A stretch of 64,000 nucleotides of DNA, from positions 248,001 to 312,000 of the forward strand of contig NZ_JAFFSX010000005.1 in the NCBI RefSeq assembly GCF_017948485.1. Direction: 5' to 3'. Below are positions 60,361 to 64,000 of the stretch, in pieces; position 1 is the stretch's first letter; each line of letters starts with the position of its first letter. The DNA comes from Streptomyces sp. GESEQ-35 (GTDB taxonomy: Bacteria; Actinomycetota; Actinomycetes; Streptomycetales; Streptomycetaceae). The notes under the pieces are model-generated. The model made no database searches and had not been told where the DNA came from. It saw only the letters and a list, made by a program, of their open reading frames with translations. Both the position numbers and the translations under genes were made by a program.

Positions 60361-60702
60361 ATGGCCGTCGATCTCTTCGCAGGCATCCTCGTCAACGACT
60401 ACGCAGCGGCGCTGACCTGGTACGAGCGGCTGTTCGGTGCCGAGCCGGCGTTCTTCCCGAACGACACCGAGGCTGTCTGGGAGCTCGCCGAACACCGGTA
60501 CGTCTATATCGAGCATCGGCCCGGCCACGGCGGCCACGCCTTGCTCACCCTCTTCGTCGACGACCTCGACAGCCGCGTCGACGCGATCATCGACCGGGGA
60601 TTGAAGCCCTCACAGCGCGAGACCTACGCGAACGGCGTACGCAAGGTCACGTACCGGGATCCGGAGGGAAACGAGATCGGGTTCGGCGGGGGTCCGCTCT
60701 GA
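60361..60702 (+). CDS. VOC (glyoxalase/bleomycin-resistance) family protein
   Basis: A 113-aa single VOC module: DLFAGILVNDYAAALTWYER, VWELAEHRYVYIEHRPGHGG, LTLFVDDLDSRVDAII and KVTYRDPEGNEIGFGG. Metal ligands are possible but the function is open. TACCAT six bases before ATG 60361 suggests a leaderless transcript. Confidence 0.88.
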   Translation: MAVDLFAGILVNDYAAALTWYERLFGAEPAFFPNDTEAVWELAEHRYVYIEHRPGHGGHALLTLFVDDLDSRVDAIIDRGLKPSQRETYANGVRKVTYRDPEGNEIGFGGGPL

Positions 60703-60727
60703 CGGCGATCAGCCGGTTCCAGCGGCG

Positions 60728-60979
60728 TCAGCCGTCGGCGGTCGTGGCGCCGTCGCCCAGTTCGTCGGTCAGACAGGCGAGGTAGAGGGCCATGGTCGTC
60801 CGGTGCTCACGGAGCGGGCGGCCGGTGATCTGCTCGATCTTGTTCATGCGGTAGACGACGGTGTTGCGGTGGATGTGCAGGGCAGCCGAGGCGCGTACGA
60901 GATTGAATCCGCTCTCGCACCAGGCGGTGATCGTGTCGCGCAGTACCGGCCAGTCCGGCTGGACCCGGCGCCCCGGCAC
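60728..60979 (-). pseudogene. PucR/CdaR-family regulator, C-terminal HTH fragment
   Basis: The minus frame gives 83 residues that match only the C-terminal helix-turn-helix of PucR-type regulators: WPVLRDTITAWCESGFNLVR, ASAALHIHRNTVVYRMNKIE and a final ALYLACLTDELG. Full-length members have 400 or more residues. The frame upstream of about 60955 enters sequence that belongs to the divergent dehydrogenase fragment. The GTG at 60979 is created by the junction. Likely non-functional or a free HTH. Confidence 0.72.
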
Positions 60980-61384
60980 ACGCTGTACTTCGGCGAGCGC
61001 CGGGCCGTCGCCTCACCGATCGGCGGTACCACGCGGATCGGCGGCACGATGGAGCTGAGCGGAAACAACAGCCGTCTCGACTGGCGCCGCATCGTCGCCG
61101 TGGCACTGGCCAGCCGGCACTGTCTGGGCCGCTGGTTCGACGATCCGGACGACCTGGTGAGCGTGATCCGCGAACCCTGGGTCGGCCGGCGGCCGTTCCT
61201 CCCCGACGGACTGCCGGTGATCGACCGCATCCCGGGTCACGACAACGCCTTCGCGGCCACCGGCCATGGGATGCTCGGCGTCACCCTGGGTCCCGCCACA
61301 GGGCAGCGACTCGCCGAGTACATCCGGACCGGCCGACGCCCCGAGACCCTCGCGCCGTTCCGCTTCGACCGGCTCCGCCACTGA
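60965..61384 (+). pseudogene. D-amino-acid dehydrogenase (DadA-like), C-terminal fragment
   Basis: The plus frame encodes PAPRHTLYFGERRAVASPIG, GTTRIGGTMELSGNNSRLDW, PWVGRRPFLPDGLPVIDRIP and NAFAATGHGMLGVTLGPATG, the C-terminal third of FAD-dependent D-amino-acid dehydrogenases. The FAD-binding GxGxxG N-terminus and about 270 residues are missing, and no ribosome site or start is present at the junction. Together with the PucR fragment it looks like the ends of a divergent pair joined by one deletion. Confidence 0.72.
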
Positions 61385-61433
61385 ACGGGCAACCCTGCGA
61401 ACGCACTTCACGGAACGCCCACAGACTCCTTGC

Positions 61434-61450
61434 TGAAACTTTATGTTTCA
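61434..61450. promoter_or_regulatory. Palindromic operator upstream of flavoprotein gene
   Basis: TGAAAC TTTAT GTTTCA at 61434-61450 is a perfect inverted repeat in an AT-rich patch, 88-104 bp before GTG 61538. It is a plausible operator and probably overlaps the promoter. Confidence 0.68.
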
Positions 61451-61537
61451 AACGTTACGCTCGCCGGCAGGTGAGTGGCCGAGGGCGCCCCACGCGCCGC
61501 GGCACTCGCTCCCCCCACCAGGCACAGGAGACTCGGT

Positions 61538-62644
61538 GTGCATGACGGCGACGTAGTGGTGATCGGCGGCGGCTATGCGGGCGTTCGGCTGGCGAAACGG
61601 CTGGACGAGACGGCGCGGGTCACGTTGGTGGACCGCAAGGAGATCTTCTTCCACCGCATCGCATCCCTGCGGGCCGGTGTGCGCCCGGAGTGGTCGGTGA
61701 CGCCCTTCATCCCGTACGACCGGCTGCTGCGCCACGGCCGTGTGGCCGCGGCCAAGGCGGTTCGCGTCGAGACGGATGAGCGGCAGGTGGTGCTGGCCAC
61801 GGGTGAGCGGCTGCCGTACGACGTGCTGGTGATCGCCACCGGCGCCGACTACCCGGAACCGGCCCGTTTCACCGGCACGACCGCGGACGAGGCGGTCAAG
61901 TCGTTCGCCGAGCACCAGCGGAGCATCGCCGCCGCCGGACACGTCCTCGTCGTCGGCGGCGGGCCGTCCGGCGTCGAACTCAGCGCCGAGATCCGGCTGG
62001 CCCGCCCGGACGCCCGGGTCACGCTCGCCCATGCCGGGCCGGCGCTGCTGAACGCCACGGGCAGTGCCCGCGCCGGGCGCAAAGCACGCGACTGGCTGGA
62101 GTCCCACGACGTCGAGGTGCGGCTCGACTCCTTCATGGCGCCCGGCAATGACTTCGGCACCTACCGCGACGCCCACGGCAACATCGTCGAGGCCGACCTC
62201 TCCTTCTGGGCGACGGGCACCACACCCAACACGCTCTGGCTGCGCCTGGCCGGGCACGGGGACTGGCTGAACCCCGCCGGGCACGTGAAGGTCGACCGGA
62301 TGCTCCGGGTCGAGGGGAAGCCGGACGTGTTCGCGGTCGGCGACGTCAACGACGCCACCGAGCTCAAGATCACCCCCGCCGCGCTCGCCCAGGCGGACCT
62401 CGCCGCCCACAACATCCGCACCTACCTGAACAGTTCCGGCAAGCACCGCAAGGAGCCCCGGCTGTACCGGCCGATGCAGCGCACTCCGATCATCGTGCCG
62501 TTCGGCGCGGGCGACGGACTCACCGTGCTGCCCGTGCCGGGCGGCGAGACTGCGGTCCTCGGCAGCCGGACCTCCGTGATGGCCAAGGCGAAGACGCTCA
62601 TGACCCCGTACATGAGGCGCCAGCTCGGGTACACCGCGACCTGA
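61538..62644 (+). CDS. NAD(P)/FAD-dependent oxidoreductase, NDH-2/AIF-like
   Basis: A 368-aa flavoprotein: FAD-binding VVVIGGGYAGVRLAKRLD, YDVLVIATGADYPEP, the NAD-binding VLVVGGGPSGVELSAEIRLA, FWATGTTPNTLWLRL and FAD motif DVFAVGDVNDATELKITPAA. It resembles NDH-2 and AIF-like NADH:quinone reductases but lacks an obvious C-terminal membrane helix. GTG 61538 has CAGGAG 7 nt upstream. It converges on the LuxR regulator gene by 16 bp. Confidence 0.92.
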   Translation: MHDGDVVVIGGGYAGVRLAKRLDETARVTLVDRKEIFFHRIASLRAGVRPEWSVTPFIPYDRLLRHGRVAAAKAVRVETDERQVVLATGERLPYDVLVIATGADYPEPARFTGTTADEAVKSFAEHQRSIAAAGHVLVVGGGPSGVELSAEIRLARPDARVTLAHAGPALLNATGSARAGRKARDWLESHDVEVRLDSFMAPGNDFGTYRDAHGNIVEADLSFWATGTTPNTLWLRLAGHGDWLNPAGHVKVDRMLRVEGKPDVFAVGDVNDATELKITPAALAQADLAAHNIRTYLNSSGKHRKEPRLYRPMQRTPIIVPFGAGDGLTVLPVPGGETAVLGSRTSVMAKAKTLMTPYMRRQLGYTAT

Positions 62645-62660
62645 GAGCCGAACCGCGTAC

Positions 62661-64000
62661 TCAGCCCGTCACCCCGGCGTGGGCCAGACAGCGGGCCAGG
62701 TCCGAACGGGAACGGACGCCCAGCTTGCGGTAGACGCGGGTGAGGTGGGCCTCGATCGTCTTGCGGGAGAGGAAGAGGGACGCGGCGGCCTCCACGTTGC
62801 TCAGCCCCTCGCCGATGGCGCGCGCCACCTGGAGCTCCTGCGGGGTGAGCAGGGCCACCGGCGGCGGTTCGTTGCCGTGGACGGCGGTGCGGTGCCCCGT
62901 TGCCGCGACTTCGGCCTCGGCCCGGACCGCCCAGGGAACGGCGTCCAGCGCGGTGAACGTCCGCCGGGCGAGCAGCAGCGGTTCGCGTGCCGCGGACGGC
63001 CGCCGGAACCGGCGTAGGACCTCTCCCGCGACGAGCCGGGTCCGGGCCCGCTCGAAGGCCATCTCCTGGTCGGCGTGGACGCGTTCCGCGACGGCCAGCC
63101 AGTCGGCGGCCTCCTCTGCGGACCGCGCGAGCATCACCCGGCAGCGGGCGTGCGCGGCCGCCGGCCATGCCAGACCGGTCGCGGTATCACGCTCCCGCAG
63201 CCAGTCCGCGACGGCGACGCCCCGCTCTCTCGCCCCCGTGCGCAGACAGGCCTCGGCGAGGTCGGCGACCCACGGCATCAGGCAGGGATTGACCAGCCCC
63301 ATCTCCTGCGCCGACGCGAACGCCGCCTCCAGGTGCGCACGCGCCGCTTCCGGATCACCGGCGGCGAGCGCGGCCGTACCCAGCGCACCGCGTGCGAACA
63401 AGGACAGACCGCGCAGCCGACCGCCGCACCAGCGCTCGTACTGCGCCACACGCTCCTCGCAGGCCGCGACGTCGCCGCGCAGGGCGTCCAGCCGTGCGAG
63501 CTGGAGCAACGCGTAGCCCGTCATCGCCAGATGCCCGAACTCCGTTGCCCAGCGCAGCCCCTCGGTGGCGTCCGCGCGGGCCATCGGCCAGCGCGACCAC
63601 ATCTCCACCTCGCACCGCGCCAGCAGCGTGTACGGCAGGAGGGCGGGGGAGTGGTCGCGGCGCATCCCCTCGATCACCGTGTCCAGGACGCGGCGGGCGA
63701 GCTCTCCGTCACCGGTCCAGGACAGGCCCTGCGCGATCTCCATCGTCGTCTGGCGTTCCTCGGGGCCGGGCCGGCCGCGCGTCTGGGCGAGCAGCCCGAG
63801 CAGGGCCGTACGGCCTTCGCGTACATCGCCGCCCAGAGCCTGCGCACGGGCGCGCATCACGGCGGCGTGGCGACGCTGCGTGCCGTGCGTGCCGGCCGCC
63901 AACTCCGCGCAGCGGGCGGCGATGTCGCAGGCGTCGCCCATCCGCCCGTCCATCGTCGCGGGCACCACCGCGGCCCCGTACAGCCGGCAGGCACGTGAGG
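62661..64000 (-). CDS. Large LuxR-family (LAL-type) regulator, N-terminus cut by window edge
   Basis: At least 446 residues are in the window and the frame remains open at position 64000. The C-terminal HTH reads LTPQELQVARAIGEGLSNVE with LSRKTIEAHLTRVYRKLGVR. The rest is helical and TPR-like (RVLDTVIEGM, YALLQLARLDALRGDVAACE, GALGTAALAAGDPEAARAHL), typical of LAL regulators, whose AAA+ P-loop domain would lie beyond the window. It may control the adjacent flavoprotein gene. Confidence 0.92.
   Translation of the reverse strand, partial: SRACRLYGAAVVPATMDGRMGDACDIAARCAELAAGTHGTQRRHAAVMRARAQALGGDVREGRTALLGLLAQTRGRPGPEERQTTMEIAQGLSWTGDGELARRVLDTVIEGMRRDHSPALLPYTLLARCEVEMWSRWPMARADATEGLRWATEFGHLAMTGYALLQLARLDALRGDVAACEERVAQYERWCGGRLRGLSLFARGALGTAALAAGDPEAARAHLEAAFASAQEMGLVNPCLMPWVADLAEACLRTGARERGVAVADWLRERDTATGLAWPAAAHARCRVMLARSAEEAADWLAVAERVHADQEMAFERARTRLVAGEVLRRFRRPSAAREPLLLARRTFTALDAVPWAVRAEAEVAATGHRTAVHGNEPPPVALLTPQELQVARAIGEGLSNVEAAASLFLSRKTIEAHLTRVYRKLGVRSRSDLARCLAHAGVTG

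Noticed and set aside
60803..60964. N-terminal extension of the dehydrogenase fragment back to an ATG at 60803
   Set aside because: That stretch is the antisense of the PucR helix-turn-helix and has no ribosome site, so it is not native dehydrogenase sequence.
1..64000. CRISPR arrays, tRNA/rRNA genes, transposases, phage genes
   Set aside because: No regularly spaced repeats, no cloverleaf or rRNA-like segment and no transposase or integrase motif was recognised on either strand.

Overview
The window is chromosomal DNA from a Streptomyces or very close relative. The evidence is very high GC with strong third-position bias, frequent GTG starts behind GGAGG sites, many 4-bp ATGA/GTGA overlaps between genes, a complete conservon (sensor kinase, roadblock, DUF742, small GTPase-like protein), and Streptomyces-type DUF5709 and DUF6397 proteins. 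I see no rRNA, tRNA, CRISPR array, phage or transposase. It looks like core-to-flanking chromosome with dense housekeeping, transport and regulatory genes, scattered decayed gene fragments and one palindromic repeat inside a coding sequence.

Layout. 1-9.2 kb: the end of a secreted phytase-like esterase, a GNAT acetyltransferase, a translationally coupled SNF2 helicase/SWIM-zinc-finger pair, a 60-aa membrane protein, a secreted tannase-like hydrolase and two unknown proteins. 9.3-11.8 kb: a PadR regulator with a phased operator array, facing an alpha/beta-hydrolase remnant; a methyltransferase; an MHYT sensor membrane protein. 11.8-17.9 kb: the conservon cvnABCD, an F420/PPOX flavoprotein, an orphan second roadblock protein and a DUF6397 protein. 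17.9-22.3 kb: acyl-CoA thioesterase II, a Ski2-like helicase and a membrane metal-dependent hydrolase. 22.3-27.3 kb: a carboxymuconolactone-decarboxylase remnant, zinc-free ribosomal protein L31, DUF5709, an ECF sigma/anti-sigma pair, a secreted S33-type peptidase and a COG4315 lipoprotein. 27.3-37.5 kb: a heterodimeric ABC exporter with one dead ATP site, a secreted PNGase A-like protein, a dicarboxylate/glutamate symporter, a MarR regulator divergent from a homodimer-type ABC exporter, and an MltG/YceG-like protein. 37.5-43.2 kb: an alkanesulfonate operon (ssuC-B-A-D plus a flavoprotein) behind a cysteine-ending leader peptide, divergent from a YjbQ protein. 43.2-48 kb: an osmoprotectant ABC importer operon and a methyltransferase-like protein. 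48.1-49.3 kb: a complete rpoA gene outside its normal ribosomal-protein operon. 49.4-57.2 kb: a secreted beta-propeller, a phospholipase C/phosphatase, EfeO-EfeB iron uptake and a NarL-type two-component system. 57.4-64 kb: a membrane protein, a cold-shock protein and DEAD-box helicase with unusual leaders, a VOC protein, a deletion scar joining pieces of a PucR regulator and a D-amino-acid dehydrogenase, an NDH-2-like flavoprotein and the C-terminal part of a large LuxR regulator.

The most interesting points are: the displaced, near-canonical rpoA; the leader peptide upstream of ssuC; the palindromic element translated as part of a CBS-domain protein; complementary active-site losses in the two halves of an ABC exporter; the 16-bp-phased PadR operator; and at least three genes reduced by internal or junctional deletions while their neighbours remain intact. 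All calls are from reading the sequence; no database search was run.
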